From Casuarina equisetifolia (Eukaryota; Streptophyta; Magnoliopsida; Fagales; Casuarinaceae), in assembly GCA_028551475.1 (NCBI GenBank), contig CM052356.1, forward strand, positions 2,180,001 through 2,244,000: a DNA stretch of 64,000 nucleotides, written 5' to 3'. The notes under the pieces are model-generated. The model saw nothing but the letters and a program-made list of their open reading frames with translations. It was not told where the DNA came from and did not search any database. A program made the position numbers and the translations under genes. Numbering within the stretch: the stretch's first letter is position 1; each line of letters opens with the position of its first letter. Shown one piece after another: positions 8,828 through 20,869 of this stretch.

Positions 8828-11475
8828 TCATCTTCCATCATCAAAGGCAAATAATGTTTGGTCTCTCAAACTATCATGCCCAATAGAACTGTTGTTAGAG
8901 GTATCAAACTTATAAGAAGTAGAATTTTCAACGAGCAAGGATTCAATCTCTTCAAACTTGGAATTTACCCACAAATGCTTCTTGGTACTTCTAAGACCCT
9001 CCAATTCTATTGCCACTTCTAAGACACACCAATTTTGTTGCCACTTCTTTCATAGTAGGCCTATCTTCGCCTTTCACTCTCAAGCACCTCTTTGCAAAAT
9101 TAGCTACTTTCTTCATTTGTTCCACATTTCCTTCATTCATTATTTGTTTTTCAAGAATACCAAATAACTCATTCTTATCTAAAGAAGAAAGAAAATACAT
9201 AGATAGAGTTCTTTCTTCCTCAGGCCTTTGAAATGAAAGTGCCTTTTCTCCAGTTAAAAACTCTACAAGGACTACTCCGAAACTATAAACATCATTTTTC
9301 TTAATCAATTGACTTGTGTGAAGGTATTTAGGATCCAAGTATCCTAAAGTTCCTTTCACTATTGTGGCTACCTGTGTTTGGTCTAGTGGAACTAATCTTG
9401 AAGCTCCAAAATCAGACACCTTTGTTGTGTAACAACCATTTAGCAATATGTTTGAAGACTTAACATCTCTATATATTATTGGTGGAAAAGCTACATAATG
9501 TAAATACAACAATGCATCGGCTGTTTCTATTGCTATCCTCAAACGAGTTTCCCATGATAAGGTATGTCCTTCACTTTGTTGATGGATGTGTTGGAAGAGG
9601 GTACCATTTGGGACAAATTCATAGAGTAACAAAGGAGTTTCTGTCTCCAAACAGCAACCCAAGAGTTTAACCATATTTCTATGATTGATTTGGGAAAGTA
9701 CAACAACCTCATTGATAAATTGATCAATTTGGTTTTGGTCGATGACTTTGGATTTCTTGATGGCTACAACTCTATTATCTGAGAGGAATCCTTTATAAAC
9801 AATACCAAACCCTCCTTGGCCAATAATTAGGTTCTCATCATAATTGTTGGTGGCCTTCTTTAGCTCTTTTGCACTAAAAATTTTGGTTGCTTCGGTTGAA
9901 TTTTCTTGTTGGGATAGTTTCTGGTTTAATATTAAACCCCCATTTTGACGAAAAAATCTCTCTCTAAGCTTGATCAACTTTCTTTGATTGACAACCAGGT
10001 ACAACCATGAGCTACAAACAAACAGAATTACACAGGAGGTACTAGAACCTACATTTTAAAACAAATTGAAAATTATCCTCAGAAGAGCAAAAATGATTCA
10101 CATTAATAATCTTTAATCATATTGCTCAAACACACATACTTACCTAGTGCCACTCTTACAACAGAATTTGATCGCTTTTTTGTTTGGACCGTATTATTTG
10201 TCTGCTTTAGGGCGCAGCCTGCTCCACCTCTCCACCCATCGCCTTCGTACCCATCATTACAATGACAAGTGAAATTCCCTACGGTGTTGGAGCACGTTGA
10301 ATTGCCAAGGCAGGGGTTCGAATTATTATTGCACTCGTTAATATCTGAAACACAATACAGCCGACCACACGATTATCTGCTCATTTACCATGGCAATTCA
10401 CTTGTGACATACCTTTGCAAATAACACTCACAAAAAGAAAATGTAGAGTATCAAGCTACCCAACTAAAAAACTAAGAAGAATTTTTTTTTCTTAATTTAT
10501 TTTTTTACACACATATTCAAACTCACACTATTAAGTGTTAAATTTAAGACTAATAAATTCTCAAACCTATTAACTCACCACTAACTAAAAGGTAATTCAC
10601 AAAAAAAAATCTATTTTAAATGCTACTATGGATAACCTTGTTTAGCGAGTAACAAGTACCTTGGCAACCATGCGGTAGATATGGGTTTCCTTCGAAGCCC
10701 TCTAGGCATTTGCAGCGGTAGCCATGCCTGTTTTCAGGATCATAACATTTGCTGTTCGGTCCACATATAGGATTTGATTTGTCACATCCTTCCTTACCGA
10801 TCGCTCAATCAAGAACCATTGGAAGTGTTTCTTTGTCTTGTAGACTCGAAAGGTGATGGGTAGAGAAATTGAACCGGTCTTTCTCAACAACAAAAGTAAA
10901 GCTACATGGATTGAAGCTCCATGTTTCCGTGTGATTACGAAAACTATGGGCTTCCAGAGTAAAATTTTTCAATCCTGGTGGAATCTCCATCTGGCAACTC
11001 CCAATCCCTGAGCAAGACCCATCCAGGACATTGCAAATGTTTCGACACAAGGACATGCAACCCATGGAGAACGTTCGCTGTCACAGCCAACGGCCATGAA
11101 TGTGTTTTCGGTGTTAGAAATTGTAAAACTGGGGCCTGTTAGAGAAGGAGAATTATCATATCGAAGCGAACCCGACCTGTCGTAACACTTACGAGCTGTA
11201 TACAGCAAGACGACAAGCTGACCTTGTAGCAAATAGATGTTGGTAACAATTAGGTTTCCAGTCAGAAGTTGGCCAGAGGATGGGCTGCAATAGAGTCGAA
11301 AATCTTCATTCAGGTAGCAATATTTGCGTATGCCAAATGGAAATGGAACTTTCACGTCCCCGCACCGTTCGTTGCAGTTACGGCGAGCTAAATGAGCTGC
11401 TACTGCGGTGGGTGCCATTCCTGAAAAGAGCATGCCAACCCACGTAACTTGCAGAAGCACCCGATGGAAATCCAT
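8828..11475 (-). pseudogene. Wall-associated receptor kinase pseudogene (WAK2)
   Basis: The three-exon layout matches the intact gene at 14835-17549: exon 1 at 10660-11475, EGF exon 10144-10344, and membrane plus kinase exon 8828-10048. Three lesions disrupt it. Relative to WAK1, exon 1 lacks 31 bases near 11066 (816 versus 847 bp), shifting the frame. Further on, the conserved LDWAIG has TGG changed to TGA (about 10806). In the kinase exon a 28-bp segment is duplicated in tandem (8987-9014 and 9015-9042, 24 of 28 identical), shifting the frame near the kinase C-terminus; the exon is 1221 bp against 1193 bp in WAK3, exactly 28 more. The catalytic-loop HRD reads YRD. The kinase frame alone remains open over about 330 codons, so decay is fairly recent. 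Confidence 0.88.
8987..9042. repeat. 28-bp tandem duplication disrupting the WAK2 kinase exon
   Basis: The first copy begins ACTTCTAAGACCCTCC and the second ACTTCTAAGACACACC. They differ at four positions. The intact paralogue has a single copy here, at about 14995-15022. Confidence 0.9.
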
Positions 11476-11521
11476 AGCTCACACTATTTTGTTTCCTAGA
11501 TTTCCAGGAGATGGCAAAACG

Positions 11522-11529
11522 TTTTTATA
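11522..11529 (-). promoter_or_regulatory. TATA box of WAK2 pseudogene
   Basis: TATAAAAA on the minus strand, in the same position as in WAK1. The upstream W-box pair (11550-11567) is broken in its left arm. Confidence 0.5.
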
Positions 11530-11719
11530 AGCATATGCTCCGCGTATGACTTCACTTTCGTGTCAAGCAACATAGACTGGACTTGAATAACGTGCTATGT
11601 TGAAACGCCTTAGGTGGCAAAACCTCATCAATTTAATTTAAAACATATATATCACAAAGATCTTGTAAAATCTAAATGATTGCATTTTTTCCACACGGCA
11701 GGACTTTCGTGCTCAATGT

Positions 11720-12930
11720 CAGTCATAGCACTTGAGTATATTAGCATAGGGGCCGACAGTCATGTACACAGTTTTCTCCCTTTTACACGTTACCTCTGCA
11801 CCATATATTGAACACGGTTTGTCTCGTGACATGGAAAATTTACAGAAGATGGAAGATTTTCCTCTCTCCTTTACCCGTTTTTTTCTTTCAAGTACAATCA
11901 AAATAGAAAAGTCCTGTTTCCATCACCTAGCAAACGCCTCGAGTCATAGTCTTTGTTGTAAAAGAACCCCTTTCAGTGCAAAGCCCAGCACCCAACTCCA
12001 CGCCGTTTCAACCTTTGGGTCAGGAACGCAATGCCATGCTCTGGCGTTTTGGTGGTTTGCCCTCTCATGCCATGCAGGCTTTTGTCAAGGGCACGAATTA
12101 GGCCAATAATCCTACGTGCCATCGGTAGTCACATAATGGAGTACTACTCCACGTACTCCACACTCTCTCTCATCCTGCTGAGAGATCACCTACTCGGGAA
12201 TGTACTGTTGCTGTCACGGATTCTTGCCATCTCGGCATGAGTCAGCGCCAGCAACCACGAGCACTCCACATAGTGCCTCACCAAGCCAGCTCGGCGCTGC
12301 CAGCATCTAATAAACAGGGAAGAGTCATGCAAACTGGCAGCTATACCATCGGCACTGTGAAGTCAGCTTTCATGAAGTACAAGAGGAGTTTGTAAGATGC
12401 AGAAGACCCGTCGTATGAAATTATGATGTCGGAGGACACTAGCCCCGCACCATACTGCAAGCTATCGAGGGAAAGTCAATCCCGCCACTTGATGATGTTC
12501 GGCACCGCACCATTCTACAAGTTACTGATGAAGTTTCATGTCAATGTGAAGGAAAGTAAAGTGAAGAAGAAAAGGAAGGGGAGTAGCAATCGGGTCACTG
12601 ACTTTAGGTGTACTAAACCCTTTAAGTAAACTTCCAAAAAGTTTGCGTGTAAAAATAAGCGGCCAAGGGAGCCAATGGGCTAAGCTTACTTAGAAATCGC
12701 GAGCCTTTTGTATATCCACCTCTAGCTTTAATGCTAAATCAATATAAATCAACTTCCGTGTAACTCTTATATTCCTTTTCACATTTTTCTTCTTTTGTAA
12801 TTAAGTGGTATTTGAAGGCTTACCACATGATATGATAAAGTTTGAATTTCTCTTTCATCTAATAAATTTCCTTAATTCCCAGACTATCTTAATAAAACAA
12901 AATAAAATAAAATAAAAATAGATACTCAAC
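11720..12930. other. Spacer with a coding-like remnant
   Basis: No complete gene is seen. Around 12310-12620 the plus strand contains YTIGTVKSAFMKYKRSL then a stop, followed by an open stretch. This matches the minus-strand fragment near 2230-2400, including bases around CCCCGCACCAT. The GC-richer segment 11990-12420 differs from its AT-rich surroundings and may be a transposon or gene remnant. Confidence 0.35.
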
Positions 12931-12939
12931 TATCTTTCA

Positions 12940-13680
12940 TTTGAGATCTTCAATATCTCAAAAATATAAGCAATTTCAATGCTTTTTGATAACTTCTCTA
13001 GCCATCTTCCATGCCTTTACAATCCAAATCTTCAGCTTCTTTTCCTTGCACGTAATAAGCTAAGTGGAACAACGCCGAGTGCTATTTTTAATGCTTCACA
13101 ATTGATCAAACTAGATCTATCTCATAACCCATTTAGGCTTCAATTCCTGAAGCACTTGGTTCACAACCCATTTCAGGATTTAGTTCCTACATCACTTGAG
13201 AATGTCAAGTGCTCAGCTTACAAAATAAAAACTTGACCACTGAATCTTTTTATAGTAGTAGGGCCTAGCCCACTACTTGTATAGCCTATTTTATATTATT
13301 ATAATTCCTCTAGGTATATAAATTGAACGAGTACATTATTTCAGTAATTGTACCTATGGTTTTTTTTTTTTAAGAATTTTGGCCCAAAACTGAATGATTT
13401 TACCCTCTGAAGTGTCTCCGTACTTCCACACTTCTCCGCCCATCTTAAACAAAAAGCCTCATTTTTCTCAAGCATTTGGGCCGGGATTTAAATTAGAAGG
13501 ATTTAATTAATTAATATCTTTAAAATCTTTCGTCCAAAAATCTTCATCCATTTGCAATATAATTCCTGCTTCATTGTATTGCCTTTATCTTTTTTGTTCT
13601 TTTCATAAAGGCATTCATTATTTTTTACTATCTTTTAGATATCGTTGTTTGATATATTCATTATATTCAAAAGCCAGATA
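12940..13680 (+). pseudogene. LRR receptor-kinase relic, best-preserved copy
   Basis: The plus frame at about 13030-13140 reads NLQLLFLARNKLSGTTPSAI and continues NASQLIKLDLSHNPFRL, one and a half canonical plant LRRs. The open stretch ends at 13236. No signal peptide, transmembrane or kinase region is nearby. The flanks (GTTCAATTTCATTTGAG-type leader, and the tail to about 13680) match the relics at 4030 and 18350. The tail shared with 19150-19280 is shortened by a deletion. Confidence 0.7.
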
Positions 13681-14834
13681 ACCCAAAAGGCAAACAGAGC
13701 GGGGATTTCAAACAACAAACTCGTAATTTCAGCGAAACTGAAGTCTCAAGAGATCGAAATCACAGCTGAAAGAGTTTGAATTAAACACAAAAAAGAACAA
13801 AGATGATTATATCACCGACCCAAACATCACCTAAAAGTCCGAGAACAAATTCTCCTGCCGAAGATCAACGTTAGAGAAAACAAACGACGAAGAACGAAGC
13901 TTGCTTCTCCAATTACACAGATCCACGTTAACGTTGGATCAGCATCTTCGGCCTAACCTTAATGGAAAACTAAGAGCGGAGTAGCCCAACAAGTTCCAAA
14001 GAAGAGAACTTCCGCATAGAGGGGGAGAAATTCTCTTGATAAATCATTTTCTTTAGTGATAATCTTTTTTACTTGTCAATAAAATGTCTCTTAAAATATT
14101 TATTTTCATAGAAATAAAAAAATGAAGTAAATAACACTTATTTCCGTGTGTTATCTTGGTGTTCATGGCAAGTTGATCTATTTGAGTTGATATGCGCTGC
14201 ATTCTGCTATCCTGGAATATATCAGTAATTTGACCACTACTTACACTTACTGGTTATTACATGATAGCTTTGCACGTTATGTAAACACATCCGACAATGC
14301 AACATGGCCGTCATATTATTGCGAAGGCATTGCCATAGCCACCAGATTCATATAACAAACTCTATAACATAGGAATGAGATATTATGAATGAGATAGCAC
14401 CCTATTAAAGAAGACGAATGGAATGTGTCCAGGTGGACCATCCTTTGAGCCATTAGTCTATTAAATTTCCATAAACTTATACCATTTTTATTTTTATGTT
14501 AAATTTTACACGGTTGTTTGTTTTTTTTTTCCCTTCATTAATGTAATAGATTCTCTCTACAACGTATCAAATATGTTAGGGAAAATTCACTTAATTTAAA
14601 TCTCAAAAAACTGACTTACATTTTTGCCTAGTACAATAGTTTGATAATTAGTAATAGCATAACTAAATATAATGAAGTACATCAACTACATCTAAAGGAA
14701 AATGAAAAATGTCAACTAAGCTTGAAAGCAAGATAGCACAACAATCTAAATTGAAGCTTGCTAGTTCATAAAGAAGCAAGAAATTATATAAATACAACAT
14801 GGTATCTAATCAACACATTTAAGATCATGATTGA
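13681..14834. other. Spacer; right part duplicates 8260-8830
   Basis: The part at 13690-14070 is of mixed composition without a recognised gene. From about 14250 to 14834 the sequence is the partner of 8260-8827: the relic-WAK flank, then the 3' flank of the WAK gene. Confidence 0.6.
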
Positions 14835-17549
14835 TCATCTCCCATCATCAAAGGCGAATAATTTTTGGTCTCTCACACTATCATGCCCAGTAGAACTGTT
14901 GTTAGTGGTATCATTCTTGTGACAAGCAAAATTTTCACCAAGCAAGTATTCAGTCTCTTCAAAGTTGGCATTTACCCACAAATGTTTCTCAGTACTTTTA
15001 AGACCTTCAAGTTCCATTGCCACTTCTTTCATAGTAGGCCTATCCTCGCCTTTTACTCTTAAGCACCTCTTTGCAAGATTGGCTACTTCCTTCATTTGTT
15101 CCACATTTTCTTCATTCATTATTTTTTCCTCAAGTACACCATACAACCTATTCTCTTCTAAAGAAGAAAGAAAATACATAGCTAGACTTCTTTTTTCATC
15201 AGGCCTTTCAAATGAAAGTGCCTTTTCTCCAGTTAATAGCTCTACAAGGACCACTCCAAAACTATAAACATCACTTTTCTCAGTCAATTGACTTGTGTGA
15301 AGGTATTCAGGGTCTAAATATCCAAAAGTTCCTTGCACTATTGTAGCTACTTGTGTTTGATCTAGTGGAACTAATCTTGAAGCTCCAAAGTCAGACACCT
15401 TTGTTGTGTAACAACCATCTAATAATATGTTTGAAGACTTAACATCTCTATGTATTATTGGTAGAGAAGCTGCAGAATGTAAATATGACAATGCTTCAGC
15501 TGTTTTTGTTGCTATCTTTAGACGGGTTTCCCATAATAAGGTATGTCCCTCACTTTCTTGATGGATGTGTTGGAAGAGGGTACCATTTGGGATAAATTCA
15601 TAGACTAGCAAAGGAGTTTCTGTCTCCAAACAACAACCCAAGAGTTTAACCACATTTCTATAATTGATTTGGGAAAGTACAACAACCTCATTGATGAATT
15701 GATGAATTTGGTTTTGGTCGACAACTTTGGATTTCTTAATGGCTACAACTCTATTATTGGAGAGAAATCCTTTATAAACAATACCAAACCCTCCCTGGCC
15801 AATAATTAGGTTCTCATCATAGTTGTTGGTGGCCTTCTTTAGCTCTTCTGTGCTAAAAATTTTGGTTGCTTCAGTTAAATTTTTTTGTTGGGATAGTTTT
15901 TGATTTAATATGAAACCCCCATTTTGACGGAAAAATCTCTCTCTAAGCTTGATCAACTTTCTTTGCTTGACAACCAGGTACAACCACAAGCTACAAACGA
16001 ACAAAACTACACAGCATATACCAAAACCTACATTTTAAAACAAATTGAAAATTATCCTTAGAGGAGAAAAAAAAAAGCCGTAGAATATTATCTACTGAAA
16101 GCAATAGAGAGATAAAGGGCATTTGGGCATGATTCAGATTAAATAATCTTTAATCTTATTGTTCAAACATACATACTTACCTAGTGCCACTCTTGCAACA
16201 GAATTTGATGGACTTTTTGTTTGGATCGTATTATTTGACTGCTTTAGCATGCACCCTAATCCGCCTATCCTCCCATCGCCTTCGTACCCATCATTACAAT
16301 GACAAGTGAAACTCCCTACGTCGTTGGAGCACCTTGAATTACCAACGCAGGGGTTTGAATTATGGCACTCGTCAACATCTGAAACACAGTACAATCAATC
16401 ACACCTTTATCAGCTAATTTACCATGATAATTCACTTGTAACATACCTTTGGAAATAACGCTCATAAAAAGAAAATGTAGAGTATTAAGCTACCCCAACT
16501 AACAAATTAAGAAGAATTTTTACTTAATTTATTTTTTTATACACATGTTTAAACTCATACATTCAAGTGTCAAATTTAAAACCAATACATTCTTGACCCT
16601 ATTAACTTACTACTAATTAAAAGGTAATTCACAAGAAAAAAAATCTATTTTAAATGCTACTATTGTGAACCTTGTTTGGTGTGTAACGCATACCTTTGCA
16701 CCCGTCGGGTAGATATGGGTTTCCTTCAAAGCCGTTATGGCATTTGCAACGGTAGCCACTCCCGTTTTTGGGGATTAAACGTTCGCTGTTCCGTCCACAT
16801 ATATGCTTTCGTCCGTCACATATTTTCTCACCGATCGCCCAATCAAGAACCATTGGAAATTTTTCTTTATGTTCTAGATTCCGAAGGTAATCGGAGGAGA
16901 AACTGAACCAATCTTTTTTAACAACAAAAGCATAGCTGCATGGATTGAAGCTCCATGTTTCTGCGTGATTTCGAAAACTAAAGGCTTTTAGAGTGAAATT
17001 TTTCAAACCTTGTGGAATCTCCACTTGGCAACACCCAATCCCGGCACAAGACCCATTCGAGACATTGTCAATGTTTTCACAAAAAGACATGCAACCCGTA
17101 GGCAAACTGTTGTTGTCCCGGAAACCATAAAAGTATGAGTAAGTGTCACAGCCGACGGCCACGAACACGTTTAGGGAGTTAGAAAGTGTGAAAACCTGCC
17201 TCGTTTTGATTGTTAGACTAGAATTGTAACTAGATTGAAGAGAACCTGACTCGTCGAAACACTGTTGAGCTGTCTGTATCCAGATGTCAAGCTGACCATC
17301 TAGCAAAGAGATGTTGGTAACAGTATGGTTTTCAGCTCGAAGTTCTTTGGAGGATTGGTCGCAATAAAGCTGAAAATCTTCATTCAGGCTACAACCTTTG
17401 GTTATGCCAAATGGGAATGGAACTTCCACGTCTCCACACCGGTCGGGGCAGTTAGGGCGAGCTAACTGAGCTGCTACACCGTCGGCTGCCATTCCTGAAA
17501 AGAACACGCCAACCCACGCAAGTTGCAGAAGCACCAGACGGAAATCCAT
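14835..17549 (-). CDS. Wall-associated receptor kinase-like protein (WAK3), intact
   Basis: Predicted single-pass receptor kinase of the plasma membrane that links cell-wall pectin to signalling. Coding exons are 16694-17549, 16181-16378 and 14835-16027 with GT-AG junctions, giving 748 residues. Order: signal peptide (1-25), Cys-rich galacturonan-binding WAK domain (about 30-285), calcium-binding EGF (DVDEC, about 287-330), membrane segment (about 352-372), and Ser/Thr kinase (about 415-695). The kinase has IGQGGFG, the VAIK lysine near 449, HRDVKSSN near 544-551 and DFG near 564, so it should be active. The Met at 17549 was chosen because the upstream in-frame codon is GTG. Its TATA position reads TATTAAAA rather than TATAAAAA. 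It is the only copy of the three seen whole and undamaged; ligand and pathway are not shown by sequence. Confidence 0.93.
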
Positions 17550-17641
17550 AGCCCACACTATTTTCTGTCTACAGTAATATTTTGTTTCCTAGATTTCCTC
17601 GAGATGGCAAACGTTTTAATAGCCATATGCACCGCGTATGA

Positions 17642-17659
17642 CTTGACTGTCGAGTCAAG
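17642..17659. promoter_or_regulatory. Inverted W-box pair upstream of WAK3
   Basis: CTTGACT-GTCG-AGTCAAG keeps both arms intact although the spacer differs from that of WAK1. Conserved arms with a changed spacer suggest the pair matters. WRKY binding is inferred. Confidence 0.5.
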
Positions 17660-17774
17660 CAACATAGGTTGGAGTTGACGTCGTAACGTTGAGGTGACAA
17701 AGCCTCGTTCATTTAAAACCTTTATATTACAAATACTCTTGTAAAATCTAAATGATTGTATTTTTCCACACGGC

Positions 17775-19015
17775 ACGAACTTTCTCCCCCATCAGTTTAA
17801 TGCCATCGCATTCAAAATAGAAAATTCATGCTTTTTCATCAAGTATGAAATGCCTCAAGCCCAAGACCTAATAGTTCAGTGACAAAATCTCATACATTTA
17901 ATTTAAAAACTCTATATTATAAATATCTTATAAAATCTAAATGATTGTATCTTTCTATACGGTAGGAATGATTGTACTTTTCCATACGGTAGGACTTTCT
18001 TCCCTTTTTTCCTTTTCCATACGGCATGAACTTTCTCCCCAAGTCAGTTTAATGTCACCATATTCAAAATAGAAAAGGTCCTACTTCCATCACCTATCAA
18101 ATGCCTCAAGCCCCGGTGCTAATTGGTCAGTGGCATTCAGAAGCTCTACCACATGGGAGACCAAAGTTTTGGCCTTCTCCTCCCCCAATAAATCCTATAA
18201 ATCCCTCAACCTTACCGCGATTGAAGGAAAAAAAATCCCAAAAACCGCATTAAGAAAATTAGGACACTCATTGACAAAATAAGCTTAGGTGCTGATTTCA
18301 TCTATTTAACGGGCCATCTTCCTTTAACCATTTAAGCTTAAGTACAATTTCATTTGAGATCTTCAATACCTCAAGAAATACAAGCAATTTCAAAGCCTTC
18401 ATAACTTCTCTAGCCATCTATCATCAATTATTGACCTTTTCAATCCAAATCTTCAACTTCTTTTCCATGCACATAACAAGCTAAGTGGAACAATGCCTAG
18501 TTTTATTTCTAATGCTTCACAATTTACCAAACTAGATTATAACTCCTTTTAGACTTAATTCCTATAGCACTTGAGACTTTAAAACTCCTCCAATTACTCA
18601 CCTTAGAAAACATTAACTGACCATTGAACCTTTTTACGCTTGTAGGGCCTGACCATTGAACAATGCCTACTTGTATAGCCTGTTTTATGTTATTGTAATT
18701 CCTACATGTATAAAAACTGAACGAGGGTATTATTTCAGTAATTTTATCTATGTTTTTTGTTTTTTTTTTTTCCCTTCTAGAGTTTGGGCCTAAAACCGAA
18801 CGACTTCACACTCGGAATTGTCTTCATACGTCCATACTTCTCCGCCCATCTTGGGCCGGGATTTAACTTTTGTTTGTTTGGTACTAATTTTTCTTTTTTG
18901 TGCCAACCGGCCTCCTTAGCATATCCTTCAATACTACTTCGAATTTATTGGGTGAATTTACCCTATTTATCCATCATATTATTCAAATTATGGTCCTTAT
19001 TTTAGTCAGTAATTC
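17775..19015. repeat. Duplicated block, copy 2 (partner 3430-4710)
   Basis: See the partner block. This copy runs past AGTCAGTAATTCCCAA into TGACCTTAATTGG, giving the sequence before the SPA fragment was joined in the other copy. Confidence 0.75.
18350..18650 (+). pseudogene. LRR receptor-kinase relic
   Basis: The plus frame near 18440-18540 reads NPNLQLLFHAHNKLSGTMPS with stops after LDYNSF. Slightly later a second LRR-like piece reads LETLKLLQLLTLENIN, absent from the other relics. Too damaged to function. Confidence 0.65.
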
Positions 19016-19280
19016 CCAATGACCTTAATTGGAACTTGGTACTCATATTGCTTCTTTACTGATGATTTGTACGGTAGAAGCTGTAAATGTAGGTTGACAA
19101 TCTTCTTACGTACTACTAAAAACATGTCGTATGCATTTAAACCATAAGGATACAATTAATTAAGATCTTCAAAATCTTTCATCCACAACTCTTGTACTGT
19201 TTCTATCTTTTATGGTTTCGTAAAAACATTTATTTTTTACTATCTTTTATATATCATTGTTTGATATATTCATTATATGT

Positions 19281-20740
19281 TTAAATTTTTTTACTTTCTC
19301 AATCATTGGTTTTTAAAAAGTAAGTTATATTAAAAAAATATCTATAATTTTGTCTCATCATTTTATTTCATTATTTTGAATATTCTTAATTACATATGTC
19401 AATTTGTTAGTGGTAGAGCTACCAACGAACTAAGTGTCATAGGCCTAAGTTTGATCTTAAAAAGTTAACTAAATAAGAAGAATAACCAAACTCTTTATAT
19501 TGCCAAATCATTTTGCTTATTTTCTTGATGTATGAGAATGAATTATGTTACATTCTTATATATCCAAATTCACATTAGATACCTTTACATTAAGGGTTTG
19601 CATATTAGGAGATTGTAGTCACAAGTCCATTGGATTGGATTGCAATTTAATGTATGAGAATGAATTATGTTATATCATTCTCTACCCAAATTTACATTGC
19701 CCTTAACATGGATGGGGTTTCTTGCCTACCTCTACATTAAGGGTCCACATTCTAAGAAACTCTAATTACAAATCTACTGGATTGGATTGTAGTTTGATTT
19801 TGATATCACTTGTTACATGCTTAAGTTTCATCTTAAAAAATTAATGCAATAAAAGGAATAGTTAAATCTCTTTATATGATCAGATTATTATATTTACATA
19901 AAGTTTATTTTTATAAGCTTTTTTTTAACCCAAAAAGTCAACACTTATTCTTTGCATAAAAATATCATTACATAATTATAAAAAAATATGTGACAAATAA
20001 AATGAATATTTACTATCATGGAGATGAAATAATTGTAACTTTCTTGTGGTGGCCTGCAGGCTTGCGGCCAGCACAAGTATTCCCGTCCTTTGATCGCCGA
20101 CGAGAATATTTATATTTCCAAAGGTCGGCTCCAGCCATACTTTCAAGGTGACAACATCGATTTCTGTGCACTTGAGTTTAAGGATGTGGGCAGCGACAGC
20201 GTCCCTTACTGGAGTCAAATCATCATAGCGGACCACTCCCCGCGCCCAGCCACGTGATGCGCAACACTTGTCGCACATGCAATGACTCTACCCCCGTGCT
20301 CTGGGTCTGACGCGGTTCTGCTGCTCGTGCTACCTCATGACGTGGCACGAGGAGAACCAATGGGTGGCCGCATCAAACCTCTCGCCCTCGGATGGCCACG
20401 TGATTGCGACCATCATCACCTGCTTTGTTGCGGGTTCTGCTCGTTATGTTGAGCCCACGTGGACGGTTCATCGCCAGTTCTTCTTTTTGCTCAGACGAAC
20501 ACGATCACCGCATTCTCCTCATTCTTTCCTTTTTCGCTGGGTTTTAAGATTTGGAAGCGTGAAAGTACAAGAATAGTCATACGTACTTATTTATTTATTC
20601 GTTGGATTCCTCGAATGGATTGGTGGCCAAATGGTAACCACAAGGCCATGAATTATTTTTCACTTAAAAAAATGATTTTGGAGTAGAAGAATATACTTGC
20701 GTTTAGATATAGGGATGATCGGTGGTGCTTGATTTATCTT
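19281..20740. other. AT-rich spacer with a GC-rich island at about 20040-20560
   Basis: Most of this stretch is AT-rich with no gene. The island holds an open minus-strand frame (20278 down to 19976), two CACGTG G-box cores (near 20261 and 20399) and TGACG-type sites. I do not recognise the encoded sequence. The island could be a remnant of a gene or transposon end, or a distal regulatory region. Confidence 0.4.
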
Positions 20741-20869
20741 AAGACCAAAGTAAAAGAACATAATAATACACCAATGCCTTAATAATATGATACTTAACAC
20801 CTACATTCTTAATATGTTTTTTCATCAAAAGGGTTCAATCCAAACTATTATCATATGATATCACTTTTT

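Noticed and set aside
19976-20278. Minus-strand frame in the GC-rich island as a gene
   Set aside because: No start context, introns or family match. The opposite strand is also partly open, which is typical of GC-rich sequence. Kept only as an unexplained island.
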